Origin: Clostridia bacterium
GTDB taxonomy: Bacteria; Bacillota; Clostridia; UBA1212
Direction of reading: 5' to 3'
Assembly: GCA_017444825.1 (NCBI GenBank)
Contig: JAFSVU010000027.1
Location: 1-64,000 of the forward strand
Length of the DNA stretch: 64,000 nt
Shown here: in pieces, positions 7,787 to 15,427 of the stretch
Position numbering within the stretch: position 1 is the stretch's first letter
Layout of the letters: each line of letters opens with the position of its first letter
Program-made: the position numbers and the translations under genes
Notes under the pieces: model-generated
Told to the model about the DNA's origin: nothing
What the model saw: only the letters and a program-made list of their open reading frames with translations
Database searches by the model: none

Positions 7787-9142
7787 ATGAAAATCACCAA
7801 TGACATCTATCATATTGGCGTAAACGACATGCAGATCGACCTTTTCGAGGGCCATTACACCGTCCCCGAGGGCATGGCGTACAACTCTTATGCGATCATT
7901 GACACAAAGATCGCCATCATGGACACCGTGGACAAAAAATTCACCCATGAGTGGCTGGATAACATCGCGGGGGTCATTGGCGCGAGAAAGCCGGACTATC
8001 TCGTCGTTCAGCACATGGAGCCCGATCATTCCGCAAACATTGTTCAGTTTATGAACGCATATCCGGGAGCGACGATCGTATCCTCCGCAAAAGCCTTCGT
8101 TATGATGAAGAATTTCTTCGGAAAGGAATACGAGGACAGACGCATTGTTATCAATGAGGGCTCGGAGCTTTCCCTCGGAAACCACACACTGAAATTCGTC
8201 GCAGCGCCAATGGTCCACTGGCCGGAGGTCATGATGACTTATGATGCTTACGAAAAGGTGTTTTTCTCTGCTGACGGCTTCGGCAAGTTCGGCGCAGTAA
8301 ACCTCGAAAACGTGTTCGAGGAAGAGGACTGGGATTGCGAGGCAAGACGCTATTATTTCGGTATCGTAGGCAAATACGGCGCACAGGTGCAGGCGATACT
8401 GAAGAAGGCCGCCACCCTTGAGATCGATATGATCTGCCCGCTCCACGGCCCTGTGCTGAAGGATGACCTTGGCCATTATATCAAGCAGTACGACACCTGG
8501 TCCTCCTACCGGGCGGAGACTGACGGCATACTCATCGCCTACACGTCCGTGTACGGGAATACGGAAAAAGCGGTCCTCAAGCTGGAGCAGAAACTGAAAG
8601 CCAACGGCTGTCCGAAGGTCTCGGTGGTTGACCTGGCAAGGTCCGACATTGCAGAGGCTGTGGAGGATGCATTCCGCTACACAAAGACTGTCTTTGCGAC
8701 CACCACTTTCAACACGGGCATATTCCCCTACATGCGTGAATTCATCGAGAGCCTCACCGAGAGAAACTACCAAAGCAGGACCGTCGCTTTCATTGAGAAC
8801 GGCTCATGGGCGCCCCTTGCCACCAAGGTGATGAAGGGAATGCTGGAAAACTCCAAGAATCTCGTATACTGCGAGAACAACGTTAAGATCCTCTCCGCAC
8901 TTAACGAGGAGTCCGAAAAGCAGCTGGACGCCCTTGCCGAGGAGCTTTGCCGTGAGTACATCGCAAGGAAGAGCGACTACGCCGACAAGAACGATATGAA
9001 GGCGCTGTTTAAGATAGGCTACGGCCTTTACGCTGTCACCTGCAACGACGGCACAAGGGACAATGCGCTCATCGTGAACACCGTCAGTCAGATCACCAGT
9101 TCGCCGAACCGCATTGCCGTATGCATCAACAAGCAGAACTAG
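7787..9142 (+). CDS. Flavodiiron protein, amber-truncated fusion (N-terminal part)
   Basis: A-type flavoprotein that reduces O2 to water and/or NO to N2O in anaerobes. Residues 1-240 are the metallo-beta-lactamase-like domain with diiron ligands in HMEPDH (76-81), His144, Asp163 and His220. Residues 246-390 are the flavodoxin domain with the FMN loop TSVYGNTEKA. From about 400 a flavin-reductase domain begins (IGYGLYAVTC, VSQITSSPNRIAV), but the frame meets TAG at 9140-9142 just after NKQN. The same frame continues after the stop with the rest of the flavin-reductase domain and a rubredoxin, so this is most likely the front of a 601-codon fusion broken by one amber codon. The core O2-reducing part would still be made. 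Confidence 0.9.
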   Translation: MKITNDIYHIGVNDMQIDLFEGHYTVPEGMAYNSYAIIDTKIAIMDTVDKKFTHEWLDNIAGVIGARKPDYLVVQHMEPDHSANIVQFMNAYPGATIVSSAKAFVMMKNFFGKEYEDRRIVINEGSELSLGNHTLKFVAAPMVHWPEVMMTYDAYEKVFFSADGFGKFGAVNLENVFEEEDWDCEARRYYFGIVGKYGAQVQAILKKAATLEIDMICPLHGPVLKDDLGHYIKQYDTWSSYRAETDGILIAYTSVYGNTEKAVLKLEQKLKANGCPKVSVVDLARSDIAEAVEDAFRYTKTVFATTTFNTGIFPYMREFIESLTERNYQSRTVAFIENGSWAPLATKVMKGMLENSKNLVYCENNVKILSALNEESEKQLDALAEELCREYIARKSDYADKNDMKALFKIGYGLYAVTCNDGTRDNALIVNTVSQITSSPNRIAVCINKQN

Positions 9143-9172
9143 TCGCACCACGTAATCACGCGCACCGGTGTC

Positions 9173-9592
9173 ATGAATCTCTGCTGCCTGTCCGTGGACA
9201 CACCGTTTGACGTGTTCAAATCCTTTGGTTTCAGAAGCGGACGCAACGAGGACAAGTTTGAGGGCATGGACGAACCAAGGTCCGAAAACGGTCTCATATT
9301 CCTCTCCCGCTACATTAATGCGTTCATGTCTCTCAAAGTGGAGCAGTACGTCGATTTCGACACCCACGGAATGTTCATCTGCACCGTGACGGAGGCGAGG
9401 GTGATATCGAACCGGGAGACGATGACTTATTCTTACTACTTCGACCACGTCAAGCCGAAGCCGGAGACAGAGGGCAAGAAGGGCTTTGTCTGCAAGATCT
9501 GCGGATACGTTTACGAGGGCGACGAGCTGCCGGAGGATTTTGTATGCCCGCTGTGCAAGCACGGGGCCGCGGATTTCGAACCTGTTAAGTAA
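9173..9592 (+). CDS. Downstream half of the flavodiiron fusion: flavin-reductase end plus rubredoxin
   Basis: In the same frame as the flavodiiron gene. Coding homology starts right after the TAG at 9140-9142, reading SHHVITRTGVMNL, so the ATG at 9173 is an internal Met rather than a real start; it has no Shine-Dalgarno sequence. Residues 1-95 complete the flavin-reductase-like fold (LSVDTPFDVFKSFGF and so on). Residues 100-139 are a rubredoxin with both CxxC pairs (CKICGY and CPLCKH), which would relay electrons from NAD(P)H to the FMN/diiron core. Both halves are well preserved, pointing to a very recent nonsense change, a sequencing error or amber readthrough. Confidence 0.75.
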   Translation: MNLCCLSVDTPFDVFKSFGFRSGRNEDKFEGMDEPRSENGLIFLSRYINAFMSLKVEQYVDFDTHGMFICTVTEARVISNRETMTYSYYFDHVKPKPETEGKKGFVCKICGYVYEGDELPEDFVCPLCKHGAADFEPVK

Positions 9593-9733
9593 GAGCGGTG
9601 CCGGACAAGGTAATAGGTAATAGGTAAAAGGTAAGAAGTGGCTACGCCAAGGGGGTGCCGCATTGAGTTCAAGGGGTGCCGCCCAAAGTAATAAGTAAAA
9701 GGTAAAAAGTATTAGGTACATCGGGGGGCCCCC

Positions 9734-9805
9734 GTCGACCACATTTCATCGAGGAGCGATTCTTCACGAAGTGAAGCCAAGTGACGAGATGCAAGGTGCG
9801 AGACG
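9734..9805 (+). repeat. 72-bp hairpin block, copy 1
   Basis: Runs from GTCGACCACATTTCATC to GGTGCGAGACG. It contains the inverted repeat CTTCAC-GAA-GTGAAG. It is identical to the block at 9890-9961 and differs at two visible positions from the block at 33479-33550. A G/C palindrome (GGGGGGCCCCC) lies immediately upstream. Confidence 0.9.
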
Positions 9806-9889
9806 CAAGGGGGTGCCGCATTGAGTTCAAGGGGTGCCGCTCAAAGTAATAAGTAAAAGGTAAAAAGTATTAGGTACATCGGGGCCCCC

Positions 9890-9961
9890 GTCGACCACAT
9901 TTCATCGAGGAGCGATTCTTCACGAAGTGAAGCCAAGTGACGAGATGCAAGGTGCGAGACG
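9890..9961 (+). repeat. 72-bp hairpin block, copy 2
   Basis: Identical to copy 1, as part of the second tandem unit. The G/C palindrome before it is two bases shorter than in copy 1. Confidence 0.9.
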
Positions 9962-10083
9962 CAAGGGAGTGCCGCCCTAAGTAATAAGTAACAGGTAATA
10001 GGTAAAAGGTAAGAAATAAAAAGTAAGGTACAAGGTAACAAGTAAAAGGTGCGCTAATTTTAAAGAAAGAAGACATTACACTA

Positions 10084-10923
10084 ATGAAAAAGTATTTTTT
10101 AGTTGATTATGAAAACGTGGAAAGCTCGGGCCTTGAGGGGTTCGACAAGCTCTCCAAAGAAGACGTTGTGGAGGTGTTCTACACGGAAAAAGCAAACCGT
10201 GTGAGCATCGAGTTTTTGGAACTGTATCTGGCCCTTAAGGACAATGCTCCCAGGCTTATACTCACAAAAGTCGCCAAGGGCAACCAGGCTCTTGACATGC
10301 AGCTTTCAAGCTACCTCGGGAGCCTTGTGGCGGCCCAACAGAATGATGACTGCGCTTTTGTGATCGTCAGCAAGGACAAGGGCTACGGGGTCCTCCAGCA
10401 GTTCTGGAAAAAGAAAAGGCCGGACATATCGATCACTCAGCAAAGCGACCTGAAGTCCGCACAGGAGCCGAAATCTTCTGCTCAGGAGCCAAAGGAACCT
10501 GCAAAGGCCGACGAGGCATTGAATCCCGCTGAAACTGCGGAGAAAAAAGAAACTTCCGGGCAGAGAAACCCGTCCCGGAGGAAAAACAATCCGAAGACCA
10601 AGCCTTTGCCTGAGCAAAAGGACCAGCCGAAGCAGTCAAAGGAACTGCCTCCGCAGGACGGCGCTGATGCTTCCGAACCTGCGGCGAAGCCTGAGGCCCC
10701 CCAGAGTCCCTCAGAGGCCCGCACCCAGCTGAACAACCAGGTCATCACCATACTCAGCAAGGCAAAATGCGAGTCAAAGGAGATGGGAATCGTTGCATCT
10801 CTCGTGGTGAACAGCGTACCCGAGGCAAATCCGAAGACCGCAGTATACCGGGGACTGGTCAGCAAATTCGGTCAGAAAAAAGGGCTGGAGTTCTACAGAC
10901 TCATAAAGAGCTGCCTCCCGTAA
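10084..10923 (+). CDS. PIN-like domain protein with basic/acidic linker (279 aa)
   Basis: Residues 1-120 look like a PIN/NYN-type nuclease domain: FLVDYENVESSGL at the start carries the first acidic cluster, and FVIVSKDKGYGVL carries the later Asp of the metal site. Residues 121-218 are a low-complexity Pro/Lys/Glu/Ala linker, clearly disordered. Residues 219-279 form a small helical domain of unknown type (from QLNNQVITIL to the end). A function in RNA cleavage or binding is an inference from the fold only. The next gene starts 6 bp later, so the two are probably an operon. Its promoter is not obvious in the repeat-filled upstream region. Confidence 0.65.
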   Translation: MKKYFLVDYENVESSGLEGFDKLSKEDVVEVFYTEKANRVSIEFLELYLALKDNAPRLILTKVAKGNQALDMQLSSYLGSLVAAQQNDDCAFVIVSKDKGYGVLQQFWKKKRPDISITQQSDLKSAQEPKSSAQEPKEPAKADEALNPAETAEKKETSGQRNPSRRKNNPKTKPLPEQKDQPKQSKELPPQDGADASEPAAKPEAPQSPSEARTQLNNQVITILSKAKCESKEMGIVASLVVNSVPEANPKTAVYRGLVSKFGQKKGLEFYRLIKSCLP

Positions 10924-10929
10924 AAAGCA

Positions 10930-12201
10930 ATGGGACTTGTAAACAAAAAGAAGGATATGACCCCTTTTGACATGAAGAGGAGACCGGTAAAACAGTCGCC
11001 TCTTCTTATGCCTCTGTATCACGCAGCAGCTCTTTTCAGTACAAGGGGCATGAAAATGAGAAAGATACGCATGAAAGGGTTGAAACCACCTTTTCTTGTG
11101 TATTCTACCCATCAGGGATTCCTTGATTATTTCATTGTCCCGAGAATGCTTTTCCCACATAGGGCAAATTACGTATCGGATATGGAGGGCTTTGCGGCTT
11201 ATGGCATTGGCCCCTACCGTGCAGGAGGATGCATTGGAAAAAGGCGTTACACGGCGGATACTGCGGTGATTTCAAACGTTAAATATGCATTGAACGTGCT
11301 GAAGCAACCCGTCGTGATCTTTCCCGAGTCCAGACATTGCGATGCGGGTATTACTTCAAGTCTTCCCAATAATCTCGGAAGGCTGGCTAAAATGCTCGGT
11401 GTGCCGCTGGTTATTATTTCCAGCCACGGCGCTTACCTTGCAAATCCGTTCTGGGATGAGGAACACAGCCGGAAGGTGCGGATCGAAAGCACGGCGGAGC
11501 TTGTCTACACTGCGGAGGAGATCAAAGCCGCGGAACCGGATGAGATACAGCGCACCGTGGAAGAAAAGCTTTCATATGACGAATATGCGTGGCAAAAGAA
11601 AACCGGCATCAGAATCGGCGGAGAAAAACGGGCGGAAGGACTGCATATGCCTCTTTACAGGTGCGTTTGTTGCAGATCCAAGGGGTATATGACGAGCTCA
11701 GGGAAGACGATCCGGTGCGGAATATGCGGAGCACATTGGTTATTGACTGAAGAGGGCGACCTTAAGGATGAGACGTCCGGTGAGCTCATAAGTGTTCCCG
11801 AATGGTACATGGACGAGAGAAAAGAGGTATTCGAGGCTGTCAAGAACGGAACATATGCGGGTATAGATGTGCCGGTTTACGTGGAAGCTCTCCCCAATGA
11901 AAAGGGTTTTGTGCCACTCGGAACTGGCAGGATGACCCACAACAAAGATGGGTTTACGTTGACGCTTGACCAAGATGAAGGGATCACAAGGGATGCGTTT
12001 CCGCTGAACATCACGAACAGACGGCTGGAATCGGTACAGACGGAATACGATTACAAAAAACGTGGAAAGTGCATTGTACTATCCACCGGAAACTGTTGCT
12101 ACTATGTCTACTCGAAAGACAGATCGTTTATTGTTACGGAGCTGGAGTTTGCGGTAGAGGCTTATGCGAAACTGAGGGATAAAACGAACAAAAAATGGTA
12201 A
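10930..12201 (+). CDS. PlsC-like acyltransferase with zinc ribbon and unknown C-terminal domain (423 aa)
   Basis: Residues 40-200 match 1-acylglycerol-3-phosphate acyltransferases: the HX4D motif is HQGFLD (61-66), and FPES (131-134) stands at the usual FPEG site. After that comes a four-cysteine zinc ribbon, Cys245/Cys248 and Cys263/Cys266, then about 150 residues with no recognised domain. PlsC enzymes normally end near 200-250 residues, so the ribbon and tail are extra. The substrate may be a lipid or a cell-surface molecule; this is not determinable. The start is uncertain: the ATG at 10930 has no ribosome-binding site, while the ATG at 10957 follows AAGAAGG closely. Confidence 0.7.
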   Translation: MGLVNKKKDMTPFDMKRRPVKQSPLLMPLYHAAALFSTRGMKMRKIRMKGLKPPFLVYSTHQGFLDYFIVPRMLFPHRANYVSDMEGFAAYGIGPYRAGGCIGKRRYTADTAVISNVKYALNVLKQPVVIFPESRHCDAGITSSLPNNLGRLAKMLGVPLVIISSHGAYLANPFWDEEHSRKVRIESTAELVYTAEEIKAAEPDEIQRTVEEKLSYDEYAWQKKTGIRIGGEKRAEGLHMPLYRCVCCRSKGYMTSSGKTIRCGICGAHWLLTEEGDLKDETSGELISVPEWYMDERKEVFEAVKNGTYAGIDVPVYVEALPNEKGFVPLGTGRMTHNKDGFTLTLDQDEGITRDAFPLNITNRRLESVQTEYDYKKRGKCIVLSTGNCCYYVYSKDRSFIVTELEFAVEAYAKLRDKTNKKW

Positions 12202-12264
12202 GGCATTCCATGCCGCTCAAACCTACGGCTTTTGACTATCGGTGAAAAATGACAAAATTTTCTC

Positions 12265-12293
12265 TTGACTTGCACGCTTCACCGTGGTAAACT
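12265..12293 (+). promoter_or_regulatory. Promoter of the aromatic amino acid operon
   Basis: TTGACT (12265-12270), a 17-bp spacer and TAAACT (12288-12293), with the GTGG extended -10 seen at several promoters in this window. Transcription should start near 12300, producing a leader of about 240 nt before aroF. Confidence 0.8.
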
Positions 12294-12375
12294 ACGCACG
12301 TTAAACGAAATTGCCCTTAAAACAGGCGTTTCGGAACGGCTACGATCTGAAAGATCGCGGCCGGAAAGGATTCTC

Positions 12376-12429
12376 ATGAACAATAAGTTTTACTTCGCAG
12401 AATATTACTGGTGGTTTAGCCTTAAGTAA
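12376..12429 (+). CDS. Aromatic leader peptide of the aro operon (17 aa)
   Basis: A small reading frame, MNNKFYFAEYYWWFSLK, starts at ATG 12376 after AAAGGA with 5-nt spacing and ends with TAA. Eight of its 17 residues are Phe, Tyr or Trp, with the run Tyr-Tyr-Trp-Trp-Phe at 12403-12417. This is the hallmark of a ribosome-mediated attenuation leader. The stalling run lies just upstream of the antiterminator arm (12433-12442). A ribosome waiting there for charged tRNA-Tyr, -Trp or -Phe would leave that arm free, while a ribosome at the stop codon would cover it. Confidence 0.9.
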   Translation: MNNKFYFAEYYWWFSLK

Positions 12430-12432
12430 GGT

Positions 12433-12519
12433 TTTTTCTGTGATGCAAAAATTTATGAGAATAGTTACTTGAAATCATAAAACGGTGCCGCACAGAAAAA
12501 CAATGTGCGGCATTTTTTT
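12433..12519 (+). promoter_or_regulatory. Attenuator: antiterminator and terminator helices before aroF
   Basis: Terminator: TGCCGCACA (12486-12494) pairs perfectly with TGTGCGGCA (12504-12512), followed by T7 (12513-12519). Antiterminator: TTTTTCTGTG (12433-12442) pairs perfectly over 10 bp with CACAGAAAAA (12491-12500). That uses the end of the terminator 5' arm and its loop, so the two helices exclude each other. With the aromatic leader peptide this predicts operon expression when Phe, Tyr or Trp is scarce. Confidence 0.9.
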
Positions 12520-12540
12520 GAACTACACGGAGGCATTGAA

Positions 12541-13542
12541 ATGATTGTTGCTTTAAAACGCGGCGCATCGCCGGAAAAAGAATCTCAGCTGATCGACTGG
12601 CTGAAGGGAATGGGCCTTGGCGTACACATCTCCAGGGGTGAATTTCAGACGGTTCTCGGTCTCATTGGCGATACAGGCAGGGTCGATATGGACCTTGTGG
12701 CGAGCCTTGATATTGTTGACACGGTCAGCAGAGTCACGGAGACGTTTAAGTGCTGCAACAGAAAATTCCATCCGGACGATACGGTCGTCGAGGTGGGAGA
12801 CGTTAAGATCGGCGGCGGAAACTTCGCACTTATCGCGGGTCCCTGTTCGGTGGAATCCGAGGAACAGATCGTTCTGGTCGCAAAAGCGGTGAAGGCCGCG
12901 GGCGCAAACCTTTTAAGAGGCGGCGCTTTCAAACCGAGAACGTCACCCTACGACTTCCAGGGCCTTAAGGCGACAGGTCTTGAATATCTCAAGGTCGCAA
13001 GGCAGGAGACCGGGCTTCCCATCGTTTCCGAGATAATGAGCCGCGCGGATCTGGACCTTTTTGAGGACGTGGACGTGCTTCAGGTGGGCGCGAGAAACAT
13101 GCAGAACTTCGATCTTTTGAGGGAACTGGGACACCTGAACAAGCCCATCCTTCTCAAGAGGGGCCTCGCCAATACACTGAAGGAGCTCCTCATGAGCGCC
13201 GAATACATCATGGCCAGCGGCAATGAAAACGTGATCCTCTGCGAGAGAGGCATCAGAACGTTTTCCGACTACTTCAGAAACACCCTGGATCTTTCGGCTG
13301 TGCCCATGCTCCACGAGCTCTCCCATCTTCCGGTGATAGTCGACCCGAGCCACGCAACAGGTATCGCAAGGATGGTGCCGCCAATGGCCCTTGCCGCGAC
13401 AGCCGCCGGGTGCGACGGACTGATTATCGAGGTCCACAACGACCCGCAGAACGCTCTCTGCGACGGCGCCCAGTCTCTCAAGCCTGAGGATTACGCAAGC
13501 CTCGTGACAAAGGTTCTGGCGGTCAGGGAGGCAGTGAAATGA
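12541..13542 (+). CDS. aroF: 3-deoxy-D-arabino-heptulosonate 7-phosphate synthase
   Basis: Joins phosphoenolpyruvate and erythrose 4-phosphate, the entry step of the shikimate pathway. Residues 1-70 form the N-terminal ferredoxin-like regulatory domain typical of the type I-beta branch. The barrel follows with IAGPCSVES, RGGAFKPRTSPY, GARNMQNF, KRGLANT and DPSHATG. GGAGG precedes the ATG at 12541 by 7 nt; the frame is open 12 codons upstream, but that part lies inside the attenuator hairpin. First gene of an eight-gene operon with overlapping stops and starts, controlled by the aromatic attenuator. Confidence 0.96.
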   Translation: MIVALKRGASPEKESQLIDWLKGMGLGVHISRGEFQTVLGLIGDTGRVDMDLVASLDIVDTVSRVTETFKCCNRKFHPDDTVVEVGDVKIGGGNFALIAGPCSVESEEQIVLVAKAVKAAGANLLRGGAFKPRTSPYDFQGLKATGLEYLKVARQETGLPIVSEIMSRADLDLFEDVDVLQVGARNMQNFDLLRELGHLNKPILLKRGLANTLKELLMSAEYIMASGNENVILCERGIRTFSDYFRNTLDLSAVPMLHELSHLPVIVDPSHATGIARMVPPMALAATAAGCDGLIIEVHNDPQNALCDGAQSLKPEDYASLVTKVLAVREAVK

Positions 13543-14369
13543 CTGTAGGAGTTGTGGGACTCGGCCTCATTGGCGGGTCATTCGCAAAAGCATACAGCGC
13601 TGCGGGCCACAAGGTGCTGGCGGCGAACAGAAGCGAGTCGACACTCCAGTTTGCTCTCATGTCGGGAGCGGCCCGGGGAAGACTCACGGACGAAAACATT
13701 AAAGACTGCGATCTGGTGCTCCTCTGCACGTACCCCGGCGCCGCGATCAGGTTTATGAAGGAAAAGGGCCCGTTTATAGGGATGAAACCTTTTGTGATCG
13801 ACACCTGCGGAACCAAGCGCGACATAGTAAACGAGGGCATGAAACTCGCCAATGAGTTCGGCTTCAGATTCGTGGGCGGCCACCCGATGGCGGGGACCCA
13901 GTACTCAGGGTTCAAGTACTCGAAGGAGACGATGTTCAAGGGTGCGCCGATGATCATAGTTCCGCCGAGATTTGACGATATAGTGCTTCTCGAGGAGATA
14001 AAGGACTGCCTGAAGCCCGCAGGATTCGGCCGGATCACGGTGACGACAGCCGAAAAGCATGACGAGATGATCGCATTCACGTCCCAGCTTGCCCACGTGG
14101 TGTCAAACGCCTACATCAAGAGCCCGACGGCCCTTGAAAGGAAAGGGTTCTCAGCCGGAAGCTATAAGGACATGACCAGAGTCGCCTGGCTGAACCCGGA
14201 GATGTGGACGGAGCTGTTCATCGACAATAAAGACAACCTGGTGAAGGAGATAGACATATTGGTGTCGAGTCTCAAAGAATACCGGGATGCGATAGCAAAC
14301 GAGGATTCCGAAACGCTTACAAAACTTCTCGCAGAGGGTAAGAAGCGCAAGGAGGAGGTTGACGGTTAA
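13539..14369 (+). CDS. tyrA: Prephenate dehydrogenase
   Basis: Oxidatively decarboxylates prephenate to 4-hydroxyphenylpyruvate for tyrosine. The dinucleotide-binding loop GLGLIGGSF is at residues 7-15, and the family motif GGHPMAGTQYSG carries the conserved His. The helical C-terminal half contains TSQLAHVVSNAY. Length 276 aa, with no ACT domain or fused chorismate mutase, so end-product control may rest on transcription. Its ATG overlaps the aroF stop as ATGA, indicating translational coupling. Confidence 0.94.
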   Translation: MTVGVVGLGLIGGSFAKAYSAAGHKVLAANRSESTLQFALMSGAARGRLTDENIKDCDLVLLCTYPGAAIRFMKEKGPFIGMKPFVIDTCGTKRDIVNEGMKLANEFGFRFVGGHPMAGTQYSGFKYSKETMFKGAPMIIVPPRFDDIVLLEEIKDCLKPAGFGRITVTTAEKHDEMIAFTSQLAHVVSNAYIKSPTALERKGFSAGSYKDMTRVAWLNPEMWTELFIDNKDNLVKEIDILVSSLKEYRDAIANEDSETLTKLLAEGKKRKEEVDG

Positions 14370-15427
14370 TGGAAAAGATCAGAGTAAACGCCTCAAAAGA
14401 ATATGACGTTCTGATGGGCGAGGGCCTTCTTGAAAACGCCGGTGCTATGATAAAGAGCGTGTGCGGAGCAAGCAGGGCTTTCGTGGTGTCCGACACCAAT
14501 GTCTTCCCTCTCTACGGAAAGACTCTTAGAGCTTCGCTTGAAAGCGCGGGGCTTGAGGTGTTCGAGTTCGTCTTTGAAGCGGGAGAGGGATCGAAAAACA
14601 TTTCCGTTTACTCTGATATCGTTGAAAATATGTGCGTCGCGGGCCTTACCCGCAGCGACGTGGCTGTGGCTCTTGGCGGCGGCGTAGTGGGAGATATCAC
14701 GGGGTTTGCTGCCGCGACTTACAGGCGGGGCATAGCTTTTGTGCAGGTCCCCACGTCTCTTCTTGCGGACGTCGATTCGTCGGTGGGAGGAAAGACGGCC
14801 ATCGATCTTGCAAACGGTAAGAACCAGCTTGGCGCATTTTTGCAGCCGTCATTGGTCATTTGCGACACCGTCACTCTTAAAACCCTTCCCGAGGAGGAGT
14901 ACCAAAACGGCTGTGCGGAGATAATAAAGTACGGGATGTACGGCGACAGAGAGCTTTTTGAGAAGGTGGAGGCCGCCCCCGTGAAGGAAAACTACGGATC
15001 TGTGATCGCAAGGTGCGTAGACATGAAGCGGGAGGTCGTTGAGGCCGACGAGTTTGAAAAAGGCCCCAGAATGGTGCTGAACCTGGGCCACACCTTCGGA
15101 CATGCCATTGAAAAGCTCAGCGGGTATAAGGTGCCCCACGGCAAGGCTGTCGCGATAGGAATGAATATCATAACGACTGCTGCGGTGAAGCTGGGCTTTG
15201 CCCCTGAGGGGACGGACGAGAGGCTTCGCAACGTGCTGAAAAAATACTCTCTCCCCGTTGAGACTTCATTCAACGCCAATGAGATGGCGGCCGCGGCCGC
15301 AGGCGACAAGAAAACCTACGGAGGAACGATCACATTGGTCATTCCCACGGGTATAGGAAGCTCGGAGCTCGTAAAAGTACCGGTTTCGGAGCTCACTAAA
15401 TTTGCTTTGGCAGGAGGCCTCAGATAA
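14369..15427 (+). CDS. aroB: 3-dehydroquinate synthase
   Basis: Converts DAHP to 3-dehydroquinate with catalytic NAD+ and a divalent metal. Visible signatures: GGGVVGDITGFAAATYRRG, PTSLLADVDSSVGGKTAID, the metal-ligand Glu region ending in CAEIIKYG, and HTFGHAIE with the His ligands. Length 352 aa is normal. The start overlaps the tyrA stop by one base (TAATG), continuing the coupled operon. Confidence 0.97.
   Translation: MEKIRVNASKEYDVLMGEGLLENAGAMIKSVCGASRAFVVSDTNVFPLYGKTLRASLESAGLEVFEFVFEAGEGSKNISVYSDIVENMCVAGLTRSDVAVALGGGVVGDITGFAAATYRRGIAFVQVPTSLLADVDSSVGGKTAIDLANGKNQLGAFLQPSLVICDTVTLKTLPEEEYQNGCAEIIKYGMYGDRELFEKVEAAPVKENYGSVIARCVDMKREVVEADEFEKGPRMVLNLGHTFGHAIEKLSGYKVPHGKAVAIGMNIITTAAVKLGFAPEGTDERLRNVLKKYSLPVETSFNANEMAAAAAGDKKTYGGTITLVIPTGIGSSELVKVPVSELTKFALAGGLR

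Larger units (their letters stand above)
9596..10055. repeat. Intergenic repeat cluster (7-bp tracts, GTGCCGC boxes, tandem 157-bp units)
   Basis: Non-coding stretch between the flavodiiron fusion and the PIN-like gene. It holds tracts of a degenerate 7-bp unit (consensus RGTAAWA, for example from 9609, 9677, 9845 and 9980), several GTGCCGC boxes followed by CAAAGTAATAAG-like sequence, and two tandem copies of a unit of about 157 bp (9651-9808 and 9809-9964) that are nearly identical. Each unit contains one 72-bp hairpin block. The same parts recur near 32.7, 33.4 and 58.1 kb. No gene is seen; reading frames here are by-products of the repeats. Confidence 0.9.

Noticed and set aside
7697-8773. 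Long minus-strand open frame (358 codons) opposite the flavodiiron gene
   Set aside because: It mirrors a clear gene on the plus strand, has no recognisable domain or ribosome-binding site, and arises from codon bias.
9140-9142. Genome-wide reassignment of TAG as a sense codon
   Set aside because: Other genes here end in TAG (for example at 5544-5546, 24760-24762 and 52751-52753) with no conserved coding after it, so amber is a normal stop in this genome.
9609-10050. CRISPR array
   Set aside because: The period is 7 bp, there are no unique spacers of 30-40 bp, and no cas genes are in the window.
9841-10076. Minus-strand frames giving repeated FTYYLL-like peptides
   Set aside because: They are translations of the 7-bp intergenic repeat, not genes.
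10084-12201. PIN-like gene and its neighbour as a toxin-antitoxin pair
   Set aside because: The neighbour is an acyltransferase-type protein, not a small antitoxin, and the PIN-like protein is too large and multi-domain for a VapC.
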